DNA from: RGIG7450 sp045648785
Lineage (GTDB): Bacteria > Bacillota > Clostridia > RUG12999
Length of the DNA: 64,000 nucleotides
NCBI GenBank assembly: GCA_045648785.1
Contig: JAZROP010000041.1
Coordinates: 30,338-94,337, forward strand
Reading direction: 5' to 3'
Below, piece by piece: positions 1-8,904 of this stretch. Numbering within the stretch: the first letter of the stretch is position 1; every line of letters begins with the position of its first letter. A program made the translations under genes and the position numbers. The notes below the pieces were generated by a model. The model searched no databases and was not told where the DNA came from. It saw only the letters and a program-made list of their open reading frames with translations.

Positions 1-1039
1 CGTCATCGGGATTGATGAAAGACTCAAATGGTTCTGCCTGCCATGCTGCTTTTTCAAGAGCATCAAAGGAGAAGTCTTTACCCTCGCGTTTCCACTGGCG
101 TCTGCTTTCCTGGATAATCCAAAGTCCCATAATGTTCTTAAGGAAACGGATTTTGTTTTCAACACCGCCCTCGTTTGTGAAGTCATACTCAAAGCTTTTT
201 TCGGAAATAACTGGCTGGTCCGATTCAACACCCAAAAGTGCCCATGTACCTGTGCTTATGTATGCATAATCATATCCGCCTGTGGCAGGAACGGAAGCAA
301 CTGCTGAAGCGGTGTCATGAGAGCCAACAGCAATAACAGGAACTTTCGGACAACCAAGTTCTTCGCAAATGTCATCCGAAAGCATACCGATTTTTTCACC
401 TGGGTGAATTATATCGCAAAAAAGGTCTCTTTTTATTCCAAGCTTTCCTATAAGCTCGTCATCCCATGTTTTTGTATATGGATTAAGAAGCTGAGAGGTT
501 GAAGAAATAGTATATTCATTTTTCATTTCACCTGTCAAAAAATAGTTGAACAGGTCAGGAGTGAAAAGTAGCTTGTTTGCAATTTTGAGTGACGGGTCAT
601 CGTTTTTAACCATTGACAGAAGCTGAAAAATGGTATTAAAGAAATTGAACTGGATGCCTGTTCTGTCAAAAATATATTTTTTTCCAACCATTTTGTCTGC
701 TTCATCAATCATGCCATTTGTTCTGGTATCGCGATAGTGGTAGGGATTTGCAATAAGCTGACCATTTTTGTCAAGCAATCCAAAGTCAACACCCCAAGTA
801 TCTATACCGATTGCTTCAAAATCTGTATGACCATTATTGATTGTGTTTAAAATACCCTGTTTAATTTCAAAAAACAGACGCATAATGTCCCAACGATATG
901 TTCCGGAAACCATTACAGGGTCGTTAGAAAAACGATGCATCTCGTCCATTGTAATTTTCTCACCATCAAATGTGAAAAGCAGTGCGCGGCCACTTGATGC
1001 ACCAAAGTCAAAGGCAAGTACTTTAGATTGTTTACTCAT
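1..1039 (-). CDS. rhaB: Rhamnulokinase, 3' end cut by window edge
   Basis: This gene encodes an FGGY-family sugar kinase that phosphorylates L-rhamnulose to L-rhamnulose 1-phosphate in rhamnose catabolism. The reading frame begins at ATG 1039 and stays open to the left edge, giving about 346 of the roughly 480 residues usual for RhaB. The N-terminus shows the phosphate-binding signature FDFGASSGRALL, followed by WGVDFGLL and later GSHDTASAVASVPA and STGTWALLG, all typical of rhamnulokinases rather than xylulokinases or glycerol kinases. A good ribosome binding site (AAAAGGAGCA) lies just upstream. It sits 13 bp downstream of the SPFH gene on the same strand, an odd partner for a sugar kinase; other rhamnose genes may follow to the left, outside the window. 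Confidence 0.9.
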   Translation of the reverse strand, partial: MSKQSKVLAFDFGASSGRALLFTFDGEKITMDEMHRFSNDPVMVSGTYRWDIMRLFFEIKQGILNTINNGHTDFEAIGIDTWGVDFGLLDKNGQLIANPYHYRDTRTNGMIDEADKMVGKKYIFDRTGIQFNFFNTIFQLLSMVKNDDPSLKIANKLLFTPDLFNYFLTGEMKNEYTISSTSQLLNPYTKTWDDELIGKLGIKRDLFCDIIHPGEKIGMLSDDICEELGCPKVPVIAVGSHDTASAVASVPATGGYDYAYISTGTWALLGVESDQPVISEKSFEYDFTNEGGVENKIRFLKNIMGLWIIQESRRQWKREGKDFSFDALEKAAWQAEPFESFINPDD

Positions 1040-1052
1040 GATGTGCTCCTTT

Positions 1053-1985
1053 TTAGTTATTTATTTCTTTAGTATCCGACCACAACTCTTTAACGGAGGT
1101 TGCAAGTGATGCAACACCCTGAAGTTCAGATGGTATAATTAATTTGGTTGATTTTCCGTCAGCGACTTTTTCAAGTGCTTCATAGCTTTTTAAAATAAGC
1201 ACTTCTTTGTTGGGATTTGCTTTGTTTAAAAGTTCAATACCATCAGCGGTTGCCTGCTGAACACGAAGTATTGCCTCGGCTTCACCTTCGGCTTTTTTGA
1301 TTGTTGCCTCTTTTTCAGCTTCTGCATAAAGTATCTGCGATTCCTTTTCGGCCTCAGCCTTTAAAATCTGTGCCTGTTTTTCACCTTCGGCAACAAGTAT
1401 AGCACTTTTCTTGTCACCTTCTGCACGCAGGATAGCTTCGCGCCGTTCGCGTTCAGCCTTCATCTGTTTTTCCATGGCGTCACGGATTTCTTTTGGAGGC
1501 ATAATATTTTTAAGTTCAACACGATTGATTTTTATACCCCACGGGTCGGTAGCTTCGTCCAAAATTGTTCGCATCTTTGTATTAACAACATCACGGGAGG
1601 TGAGCGTTTCGTCAAGCTCCATATCACCGATAATGTTTCTGAGTGTTGTTGCAGTAAGATTTTCAATAGCAACAAGAGGACGGTCTACACCATAAGTATA
1701 AAGCTTAGGTTCTGTAATCTGGTAATAAATTACAGTATCAATTTGCATGGTAACATTATCTTTTGTAATAACTGGCTGAGGGTCAAAATCAACAACCTGT
1801 TCCTTTATAGAAACCTTTTTTGAAATCTTGTCAATAAACGGAACTTTAAAATGAAGTCCGACACTCCAGGTTTCTTTGTATGCACCAAGGCGTTCAACAA
1901 TATAGGCATGCGCCTGGGGTACAATTTTAATATTTGCAATAATTAAAATTGCAGCAATAATAAGGACAATAAATATTAATTCCAT
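1053..1985 (-). CDS. SPFH (stomatin/prohibitin/flotillin) membrane protein, QmcA/HflC-like
   Basis: This 310-residue protein has one N-terminal membrane segment (about residues 2-18), an SPFH/Band 7 domain (about 20-180) and a long Ala/Glu/Lys coiled coil (about 170-250). That is the architecture of bacterial stomatin-like proteins such as QmcA and YbbK. The segment KVPFIDKISKKVSIKEQ and the stretch ending in TLRNIIGDMELDETL are characteristic of the family. Such proteins oligomerise at the membrane and are thought to scaffold microdomains or modulate membrane proteases; no enzymatic activity is expected. The gene follows an NfeD-like gene by 3 bp, the classic NfeD-stomatin pairing, so co-transcription is very likely. 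The start is supported by AAAGGA nine bases upstream of ATG 1985. Confidence 0.9.
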   Translation of the reverse strand: MELIFIVLIIAAILIIANIKIVPQAHAYIVERLGAYKETWSVGLHFKVPFIDKISKKVSIKEQVVDFDPQPVITKDNVTMQIDTVIYYQITEPKLYTYGVDRPLVAIENLTATTLRNIIGDMELDETLTSRDVVNTKMRTILDEATDPWGIKINRVELKNIMPPKEIRDAMEKQMKAERERREAILRAEGDKKSAILVAEGEKQAQILKAEAEKESQILYAEAEKEATIKKAEGEAEAILRVQQATADGIELLNKANPNKEVLILKSYEALEKVADGKSTKLIIPSELQGVASLATSVKELWSDTKEINN

Positions 1986-1988
1986 ACA

Positions 1989-2429
1989 TTACATTCCTTT
2001 CATTTTAACTATAAGCTTAACACCTGAAATTTCAACAATTTCAACAACTTCACGCTCGGAAATAATAAATCCGTGCTCCGAACGGGCTGACCATACATTG
2101 CCGTCAATTTTAACCTGACCTGTTCCTGCAAGGTTATCAATTTTTTCGATAACAATAGCCTGTTTACCTACAAGACTGTCAATATTGGTAGAGGTCTTAC
2201 GGATATATTTTACTGCCAAAGGGCGTGTAAAAATAAGCAGAACAACTGTAGCAACAACAAAGAAAATAATCTGGAGAGAAGAACTGCCTCCAAGTGCTGA
2301 TACAACCATTGCTGCAATGGCACCAAATCCAAACCATATAGTTGTTAAATTGACGGTAAGTGCTTCAACAGCAAACAAAACAATTGCAATTACAAGCCAC
2401 AAAAATTCAGAATTAGTTAAAAAATCCAT
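1989..2429 (-). CDS. NfeD-like membrane protein (short form)
   Basis: The product is 146 residues when started at ATG 2429, which has a strong GGAGGTG site upstream; an in-frame start further upstream at 2492 would read through the neighbouring repeat and is rejected. It has two or three hydrophobic segments in the first 75 residues, then a small soluble domain (about 80-146) starting near the motif SLVGKQAIVIEKI, which fits the C-terminal OB-fold NfeD domain. The serine protease domain of long NfeD proteins is absent, so this is the truncated NfeD1b-like type. NfeD proteins act with the SPFH protein encoded immediately downstream. No promoter is evident, and a duplicated repeat fills the gap to prfB. 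Confidence 0.88.
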   Translation of the reverse strand: MDFLTNSEFLWLVIAIVLFAVEALTVNLTTIWFGFGAIAAMVVSALGGSSSLQIIFFVVATVVLLIFTRPLAVKYIRKTSTNIDSLVGKQAIVIEKIDNLAGTGQVKIDGNVWSARSEHGFIISEREVVEIVEISGVKLIVKMKGM

Positions 2430-2454
2430 GTAAACACCTCCATACAGTAATTCT

Positions 2455-2588
2455 TTGCGAAAGCAAAGCAAGGTTCCGGGGACCCATCGCAATCTTTGAT
2501 TGCGTTAATGGGTCGGGTTGTTATTGCGAAAGCAAAGCAAGGTTCCGGGGACCCATCGCAATCTTTGATTGCGTTAATGGGTCGGGTT
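2455..2588. repeat. Tandem duplication of a 65-bp hairpin-forming repeat
   Basis: Two identical 65-bp copies lie at 2455-2519 and 2524-2588, spaced with a 69-bp period. Each copy contains the inverted repeat GACCCAT...CGCAATC / GATTGCG...ATGGGTC around a TTT loop, with a 3-base bulge on one arm. The right copy ends at the prfB stop codon. A diverged third member sits next to the pgk stop codon at 32413-32481, so this is a dispersed family. Identity between the tandem copies implies a recent duplication. Function is unknown; it could be a REP/MITE-like element or an mRNA 3'-end structure. Confidence 0.9.
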
Positions 2589-2589
2589 C

Positions 2590-3712
2590 TTATTTTTCCT
2601 TCAGATTGCCAAGACTTTGGCGTTTTAAGTATTCATTTATAAAACCATCAATTTCTCCATCCATAACTGCACCAACATTACCCATTTCGTAATCTGTACG
2701 ATGGTCTTTCACCATTGTATAAGGATGGAAAACATATGAACGAATCTGGCTACCCCAAGCAATATCCTTCATATTGCCCTTGATATCCTCAATTTTATCC
2801 ATTTTTTCACGCTCAGCTATTTCCAGAAGCTTGGATTTAAGCATTTTCATACAGGTTTCTCTGTTCTGAATCTGTGAGCGTTCTGTCTGGCATGCAACTA
2901 CAATTCCTGTAGGAATATGTGTAATTCTGACGGCGGATTCGGTTTTATTAACATGCTGACCGCCTGCACCACTGGAACGATAGGTATCTACCTTTAAATC
3001 TTCGGTGCGAATTGTAATTTCGATATCATCATCAAACTCGGGCATAACATCAAGTGATGCAAATGATGTGTGGCGTCTGCCCGAAGCATCAAATGGTGAA
3101 ATGCGAACAAGTCTGTGAACGCCCTTTTCAGTTTTTGCATATCCGTAAACATTTGTGCCTGAAATAAGCATTGTAACACTTTTAACACCGGCATCATCGC
3201 CATCTAAAATATCAAGGATTTTTGTTTCAAAGCCGCGTCTTTCAGCCCATCTGAGATACATTCTCATGAGCATTTGCACCCAATCCTGTGCCTCGGTTCC
3301 GCCAGCGCCTGCATGAAGTGACAAAATTGCGTTGTTTTTGTCATATGGACCGGTAAGTAGGGTATCAAGACGCATTTTTTCATAATTTTCAGTTAAGTTT
3401 CGGCAGCCTGAAATAATTTCTTCTGCCATATTTGTATCATTTTCCTCGTTTGCCATATCAATCAGGAGAAGTAAATCTTCCCGCTCTGTGCAAAGAGATT
3501 CATATGATAAGATTTTTTCTTTAAGTGCTTTTGTTTTGCGGAGCACTTTTCCTGAGTTTTCCATATCATCCCAGAAATCGGGGGCAGTTGCCTGATTTTC
3601 CAAATCTGAAAGTTCGGATTTTAGTGCAGGCAAGTTAAAGTGAATCACCTAACTCTTTAATGCCGTCTTCAAGATTTCTTAAAGATAATCTGTATTCTTC
3701 AAGCTCTAACAT
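2590..3712 (-). CDS. prfB: Peptide chain release factor 2 with programmed +1 frameshift
   Basis: RF2 reads UGA and UAA and releases the finished peptide. The gene is in two frames. A 25-codon first frame starts at ATG 3712 (MLELEEYRLSLRN...) and stops at TAA 3637-3635. The main frame continues after a +1 shift from position 3636 to the stop at 2590, giving a 373-residue protein, the normal RF2 length. In the fused numbering the SPF codon-recognition motif falls at about 205-207 and the GGQ catalytic motif at about 250-252, the same as in E. coli RF2. An isolated start at GTG 3645 in the second frame would drop the conserved N-terminal helix. The gene follows secA by 18 bp. The site of the shift is annotated separately because its stop codon is unusual. 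Confidence 0.93.
3635..3650 (-). promoter_or_regulatory. prfB: prfB programmed +1 frameshift site (CTT TAA)
   Basis: On the minus strand the order is AGGTGAT (3650-3644), TCA, CTT (3640-3638), TAA (3637-3635). AGGTGAT is a perfect match to the anti-Shine-Dalgarno end of 16S rRNA and lies three bases before the slippery CTT, the same geometry as in the E. coli prfB cassette. The expected stop is TGA; here it is TAA, which both RF1 and RF2 read. That the shift occurs is inferred from the conserved cassette and from protein homology on both sides. Confidence 0.88.
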
Positions 3713-3730
3713 TTTTTCACAACCTTTCAA

Positions 3731-6451
3731 TTATGGTCTGCAGCATTTTTTATATTTTTTACCTGAACCGCATGGGCAAGGGTCGTTTGGACCAACTTTT
3801 TTCTCAGCTTTTACAGGCTTTTTTTCCACAGTGCCGTCACCATGAGATGCAACAAGTGGTTTTGCAACCTCTTCACGCTCAGTGCTTGCACCCTGACGCA
3901 CAGTAAGCACCATTTTAACAGTATCTTCTTTAATGTTTGCGGTCATTTCGTCAAACATATCCATACCTTCGTATTTAAACTCAATTACCGGGTCGCGCTG
4001 ACCATATGAGCGGAGGTTAATACCTTTTTTCAGCTCATCCATCATATCGATGTGGTCCATCCAGTAACGGTCAATATTACGAAGCATGATTACACGCTCA
4101 ATTTCACGAAATTGTTCACCAAAAATTTCTTCCTGCTGAGCATATTTTTCCATAGCTTTTTCTATGGATTCGTTTGTAAAAGAGGTAAGCGTCATTGATT
4201 CCATCTCATCACGGTCAATTTCAAGCGTACCATCATAGATAAAAGTATTAAAATATAATTTTAGTCCGTCAATATCCCAGTTATCAGGAATATCACTTCC
4301 GTTTGAGAAGCGTTTTGCCGCATCGGTAATAACATCGGTAATCATTTTTTCAATGTAGGGTTTTAAGTTTTCGCCGCTTAAAACTTTTTTGCGTTCGCCA
4401 TAAATAATGGTACGCTGTTCATTCATAACTTCGTCAAACTGAAGAACATGTTTTCTGATTGAAAAGTTTCTTCCCTCAACATTTTTTTGTGCGTTTTCAA
4501 TAGCATTTGTCAGCATTGAATGTTCGATAGGTTCATCTTCGGGGAAATTAAGAGCACTTATCACACCTTTAATTTTATCCGAGCCGAAAAGACGCATTAA
4601 ATCATCGTCAAGAGACATATAAAACCTTGTTTCACCTGGGTCGCCCTGTCGACCGGCACGACCACGGAGCTGATTATCAATTCGTCTTGATTCATGGCGC
4701 TCTGTACCTATAATGCATAAACCACCGCTTTTTATTACTTCTTCGTGTGCTTGTGAAATCTCGTTTTTGAATTTTTCAAGCAGGTAAGAGTATTCTTTTC
4801 TTGCATCAAGAATTTCGGCGTTATCAGTATCAAAAAAACCTGAGGCATCGGCAATCATTGCGTCTGTATAACCCTTTTTGGACATTTCGTTTTTAGCTAG
4901 ATATTCGGCATTACCGCCAAGTGTAATATCAGTACCTCGACCTGCCATATTGGTAGCAATTGTAACTGCACCCGGCTTGCCCGCCTGAGCAACAATCTGC
5001 GCTTCTTTTTCATGGTGTTTTGCGTTTAAAACCTCATGTTTGATACCGCGTTTCTTTAATAGTGCACTTAAAAGCTCTGATTTTTCAATGGAAATAGTAC
5101 CAACGAGCACAGGCTGGCCTTTTGCATGAGCTTGTTCAATTGCTTTAATAACTGCAGCAAATTTACCTGCCTCAGTTTTATAAATATGATCAGATTGGTC
5201 TTTTCTGAGAAGCGGCTTGTTTGTAGGAATTTCAATAACATCAAGTGAATAAATCTGTTGAAACTCAGCTTCCTCGGTGAGAGCAGTACCTGTCATACCG
5301 GCAAGCTTTTTATACAGTCTAAAATAGTTCTGGAAAGTGATTGTGGCAAGAGTTTTACTCTCGCGTGCAACAGTAACACCTTCTTTGGCTTCAATAGCCT
5401 GGTGCAGACCGTCACTGTACCGTCTGCCTATCATAAGTCGGCCAGTGAATTCATCAACTATAATAACCTCTCCGTCGCGAACAACATAGTCAATATCGCG
5501 TTTCATTATACCATGGGCACGGATGGCTTGGTTTATATGGTGAACTATCGTTGTATTTTCAATATCCGAAAAGTTTTCAAGCTTAAAAGCTTTTTCAGCT
5601 TTTTCGATACCCTGTTTTGTAAGGGTAACATTTCGTGCTTTTTCATCAACAAGATAATCAGCGTCAATATCATCATAAGATTCTTTTGTGTCAAACTCTT
5701 TGCGTTTATACGCCTTTAAACCTTTTGCAAACTGGTTTGCAAGGGAGTAAAGCTGGGTTGAGGCATCGCCCTGACCGGAGATAATAAGGGGAGTTCTTGC
5801 CTCGTCGATAAGTATTGAGTCAACCTCGTCTACAATGGCGTAAGGCTGTCCTCTTTGCACCATGCGTTCTTTATATATAACCATATTATCGCGCAGGTAG
5901 TCAAATCCAAGTTCGTTATTTGTGCCGTAGGTAATATCGCAGTTATAGGATGTTCTGCGTTCATCGGGTTCCATACCTGACAAAATAAGACCAACAGACA
6001 AACCCAGGAAACGGTGAACCTTGCCCATCCATTCGCTGTCTCGCTTTGCAAGATAATCGTTTACGGTTACAATGTGAACACCTTCGCCGGACAGAGCGTT
6101 AAGGTAGGCGGGAAGAGTTGCAACAAGCGTTTTACCTTCACCGGTTTTCATTTCGGCAATTCTGCCCTGGTGCAAAATAATACCACCAATTACCTGAACT
6201 CGGAAAGGACGCATACCGAGCACACGGTCACAAGCTTCTCGTACAGTTGCAAATGCCTCAGGGAGAATGTCATCAAGAGTTTCTCCACCCGAGAGTCTTG
6301 ATTTAAACTCGTCAGTTTTAGATTTCAGCTGAGCATCAGTAAGATTTTTATATTCTTCTTCTAATGCATCAACTTTATCGGCGATCGGAATTATCCTTTT
6401 AAGCTCGCGGGAGCTATATGTTCCGAAAACCTTTTCTATAAGTTTCTTCAT
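3731..6451 (-). CDS. secA: Protein translocase ATPase SecA
   Basis: SecA is the ATP-driven motor that pushes preproteins through SecYEG. The 906-residue product has the full domain order: nucleotide-binding domain 1 with Walker A MKTGEGKT (about 101-108), the preprotein cross-linking domain, the DEVDSILIDEAR stretch near residue 210, nucleotide-binding domain 2 with GRAGRQGDPG, the helical scaffold, and a C-terminal zinc-binding SEC-C motif (CPCGSGKKYKKCC, about 892-904) that binds SecB or ribosomes in other bacteria. The length fits the family. It lies between ftsH (16-bp gap) and prfB (18-bp gap) and is probably co-transcribed with them. Confidence 0.98.
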   Translation of the reverse strand: MKKLIEKVFGTYSSRELKRIIPIADKVDALEEEYKNLTDAQLKSKTDEFKSRLSGGETLDDILPEAFATVREACDRVLGMRPFRVQVIGGIILHQGRIAEMKTGEGKTLVATLPAYLNALSGEGVHIVTVNDYLAKRDSEWMGKVHRFLGLSVGLILSGMEPDERRTSYNCDITYGTNNELGFDYLRDNMVIYKERMVQRGQPYAIVDEVDSILIDEARTPLIISGQGDASTQLYSLANQFAKGLKAYKRKEFDTKESYDDIDADYLVDEKARNVTLTKQGIEKAEKAFKLENFSDIENTTIVHHINQAIRAHGIMKRDIDYVVRDGEVIIVDEFTGRLMIGRRYSDGLHQAIEAKEGVTVARESKTLATITFQNYFRLYKKLAGMTGTALTEEAEFQQIYSLDVIEIPTNKPLLRKDQSDHIYKTEAGKFAAVIKAIEQAHAKGQPVLVGTISIEKSELLSALLKKRGIKHEVLNAKHHEKEAQIVAQAGKPGAVTIATNMAGRGTDITLGGNAEYLAKNEMSKKGYTDAMIADASGFFDTDNAEILDARKEYSYLLEKFKNEISQAHEEVIKSGGLCIIGTERHESRRIDNQLRGRAGRQGDPGETRFYMSLDDDLMRLFGSDKIKGVISALNFPEDEPIEHSMLTNAIENAQKNVEGRNFSIRKHVLQFDEVMNEQRTIIYGERKKVLSGENLKPYIEKMITDVITDAAKRFSNGSDIPDNWDIDGLKLYFNTFIYDGTLEIDRDEMESMTLTSFTNESIEKAMEKYAQQEEIFGEQFREIERVIMLRNIDRYWMDHIDMMDELKKGINLRSYGQRDPVIEFKYEGMDMFDEMTANIKEDTVKMVLTVRQGASTEREEVAKPLVASHGDGTVEKKPVKAEKKVGPNDPCPCGSGKKYKKCCRP

Positions 6452-6467
6452 TATGATTGTAACCTTT

Positions 6468-8330
6468 CTATTCCTCTGTGTTTTCGCCTAATTCTTCTGT
6501 TTTTACTTCGTCAAGGGTGAAAAGCTTTTCAAATGTAGGACCGTCAATTTTTTCAAATTCCATAAGAGCATCGGCAACACGCATAAGTTTATCTTTGTTT
6601 TCGGTAAGAAGTTTAACAGTATTTGAATAGCATGAATCTATTATGCCGGAAACTTCTTTGTCAATAACAGAAGCAAGTTCTTCACTGAAACTCCTTGTCT
6701 GAGTCCAGTCTTTGCCGATAAATACTTCGTCGTTAGAAGAACCAAAAGTAATTGGACCAATTTTTTCACTCATACCATATTTGGTAACCATTTTACGCGC
6801 CATATCAGATGCACGCTCAATATCGTTTGATGCGCCTGTTGAAATATCACCCAGAACAATCTGTTCAGCGGCACGACCACCAAGAAGAATATTGATTGAC
6901 TCAATCATAAAGTTCTTGGTAACATAGTATTTATCCTCGGTAGGCAGATGCATTGTATAACCGCCTGCCATTCCGCGGGGGATAATTGAAACCTCGTGAA
7001 CAGGGTCCTGACCGGGGAAAAGTCTTGTAATAACAGCATGACCTGCTTCGTGAATAGCAGTTAAACGCTTTTCTTTTTCAGTCATTTTGCGTGATTTCTT
7101 TTCGGCACCCATCATAACCTTCATAAGGGCTACCTGAATATCATCATTGTCAATAGCCGGCTTGGATTTACCTGCGGCTAGAAGAGCCGCCTCGTTGAGC
7201 AGATTTTCAAGGTCTGCACCAGTAAATCCTGCGGTTGTTTTTGCAACAACCTTAAGGTCTACATCGGGAGCAAGAGTTTTATTTTTTGCATGAACTTTTA
7301 AAATATCTTCACGACCACCAACATCAGGAGTGTTAACAACGATTTGTCTGTCAAAACGACCGGGACGGAGAAGGGCAGGATCCAAAATGTCAGGTCGGTT
7401 GGTTGCGGCAATAATAATAATTCCTTCATTAACGCCAAAACCGTCCATTTCAACCAGAAGCTGGTTGAGAGTCTGCTCTCTTTCGTCGTGACCACCACCG
7501 AGACCTGCGCCTCTATGACGACCAACTGCGTCAATTTCATCTATAAAAATAACTGATGGGGTTGATTTTTTTGCTTCCTCAAAGAGGTCACGAACTCTTG
7601 CTGCACCGACGCCGACAAACATTTCAACAAAGTCAGAACCGCTTATGCTGAAAAATGGTACGCCTGCTTCACCGGCAACTGCTTTAGCAAGAAGAGTTTT
7701 ACCTGTTCCCGGAGGGCCAACAAGGAGAACACCTTTTGGAATTCTTGCACCAAGTTTTGTATATTTATCAGGAGATTTAAGAAAATCAACAATTTCCTCA
7801 AGATCTGCTTTTTCTTCATCTGCTCCGGCAACATCATCAAAAGTTACCTTTTTACCAAGATTAGATAAAGTTTTGGCACGGCTTTTGCCAAAATTCATAA
7901 CTTTGCCGCCGCCTGCACCGCCACCACCCTGCATCTGACGGAAAATAAAAACCCAGAAAATAACAAGAAGTACAGCAAAAATAAGATATGGGAGCATTGA
8001 AAGCCACCAAGGAGCTGTTGCAGGTGAGGGGGTTGTGAATTTAAAATCAGGGTTTTGTGCAACAAGTTCTTTTATTTCCTGAGTTGCAAATATTAGAAAT
8101 AAATCAACTGACGGAATTTCAACAATCATTTCGCTACCACCAGTTAATGTGGCAATAGCCCTGCCTTCTTCAAGAACAAGCTCAGTAACCTCCTGTTTGT
8201 CAAGACAGCGCATCAGGTCGCTCATTGTATGCTGCTCCATGGCAGGCTGAGTTCCCATCAGGGCGTAGACTATGATAAGTATTGCAAAAAGCAATACATA
8301 AAAACCTATGTTTTTTAATGTTTTTTTCAA
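6468..8330 (-). CDS. ftsH: ATP-dependent zinc metalloprotease FtsH
   Basis: FtsH is the membrane-anchored AAA+ protease that degrades misfolded membrane proteins and some regulators. Two transmembrane helices (about 9-26 and 108-132) flank a small extracytoplasmic domain. A Gly-rich linker follows, then the AAA domain with Walker A GPPGTGKT (about 205-212), Walker B IFIDEID (about 261-267), the arginine-finger region RPGRFDR, and the zinc site HEAGH (about 427-431). The start is chosen as TTG 8330: the GGAG site lies only one base from an in-frame GTG at 8339, too close, and about 10 bases from the TTG. The product is about 620 residues. It follows hpt, as in the tilS-hpt-ftsH order of many Firmicutes. 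Confidence 0.97.
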   Translation of the reverse strand: MKKTLKNIGFYVLLFAILIIVYALMGTQPAMEQHTMSDLMRCLDKQEVTELVLEEGRAIATLTGGSEMIVEIPSVDLFLIFATQEIKELVAQNPDFKFTTPSPATAPWWLSMLPYLIFAVLLVIFWVFIFRQMQGGGGAGGGKVMNFGKSRAKTLSNLGKKVTFDDVAGADEEKADLEEIVDFLKSPDKYTKLGARIPKGVLLVGPPGTGKTLLAKAVAGEAGVPFFSISGSDFVEMFVGVGAARVRDLFEEAKKSTPSVIFIDEIDAVGRHRGAGLGGGHDEREQTLNQLLVEMDGFGVNEGIIIIAATNRPDILDPALLRPGRFDRQIVVNTPDVGGREDILKVHAKNKTLAPDVDLKVVAKTTAGFTGADLENLLNEAALLAAGKSKPAIDNDDIQVALMKVMMGAEKKSRKMTEKEKRLTAIHEAGHAVITRLFPGQDPVHEVSIIPRGMAGGYTMHLPTEDKYYVTKNFMIESINILLGGRAAEQIVLGDISTGASNDIERASDMARKMVTKYGMSEKIGPITFGSSNDEVFIGKDWTQTRSFSEELASVIDKEVSGIIDSCYSNTVKLLTENKDKLMRVADALMEFEKIDGPTFEKLFTLDEVKTEELGENTEE

Positions 8331-8364
8331 ATTAATCACTCTCCTTTGGTGATGGTATGTATTT

Positions 8365-8904
8365 TTATTTATTGTAAACTTCCGGCTTTAAAATGCCAAT
8401 ATAAGGAAGATTACGGTATTTTTCGTTATAGTCAAGACCGTATCCGACAACAAATTCGTTTGGAATGTTAAAACCCACATATTCAGCATTAATGTCAACC
8501 TCACGGCGTTCGGGTTTATCAAGAAGTGCACACATGTTAACGGATAAAGCGCCCTTTTCGGTAAAATACTTTTTCAGAAAAACATATGTATTTCCCGAAT
8601 CTATAATATCTTCAATGACAAGCACATGCTTGCCTGCAACATCTACATCCATAGGATATTTGAAAGTAACCTCTGCTGAGGATTTTGAACCAGAACCATA
8701 GCTTGAAACACGGAGGAAATTGATTGTTGTGTGGAAATCAATTTCGCGCACCAGGTCGGCATAAAATATGAATGAGCCTTTAAGTACAGAAATCATTACA
8801 CATTCTTTGTCGCGATAATCATTAGAAATCTGGTTTGCGAGTTCTTTAATTCTTGTTGATAATTGATCTTTAGTAAAAAGTACTGATTTGATGTCGCTAT
8901 TCAT
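8365..8904 (-). CDS. hpt: Hypoxanthine phosphoribosyltransferase
   Basis: This purine-salvage enzyme converts hypoxanthine or guanine plus PRPP to IMP or GMP. The 179-residue length is normal. The type I phosphoribosyltransferase PRPP loop is visible as VIEDIIDSGNT (about 96-106), and VLKGSFIFYADLVR (about 40-53) forms the conserved N-terminal substrate region. The start ATG 8904 has AAGGAG seven bases upstream. The gene overlaps the end of tilS by 8 bp, so the two are translationally coupled in the conserved tilS-hpt-ftsH arrangement. Confidence 0.96.
   Translation of the reverse strand: MNSDIKSVLFTKDQLSTRIKELANQISNDYRDKECVMISVLKGSFIFYADLVREIDFHTTINFLRVSSYGSGSKSSAEVTFKYPMDVDVAGKHVLVIEDIIDSGNTYVFLKKYFTEKGALSVNMCALLDKPERREVDINAEYVGFNIPNEFVVGYGLDYNEKYRNLPYIGILKPEVYNK

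Noticed and set aside
3635..3712. prfB split as a sequencing error or two separate genes
   Set aside because: The SD-like element, 3-base spacing and CTT slip codon match the known recoding cassette, and the joined product has RF2 length and motif positions.
5258..5719. 153-codon plus-strand frame inside secA
   Set aside because: It is the antisense shadow of the SecA coding region, without an SD or recognisable protein features.
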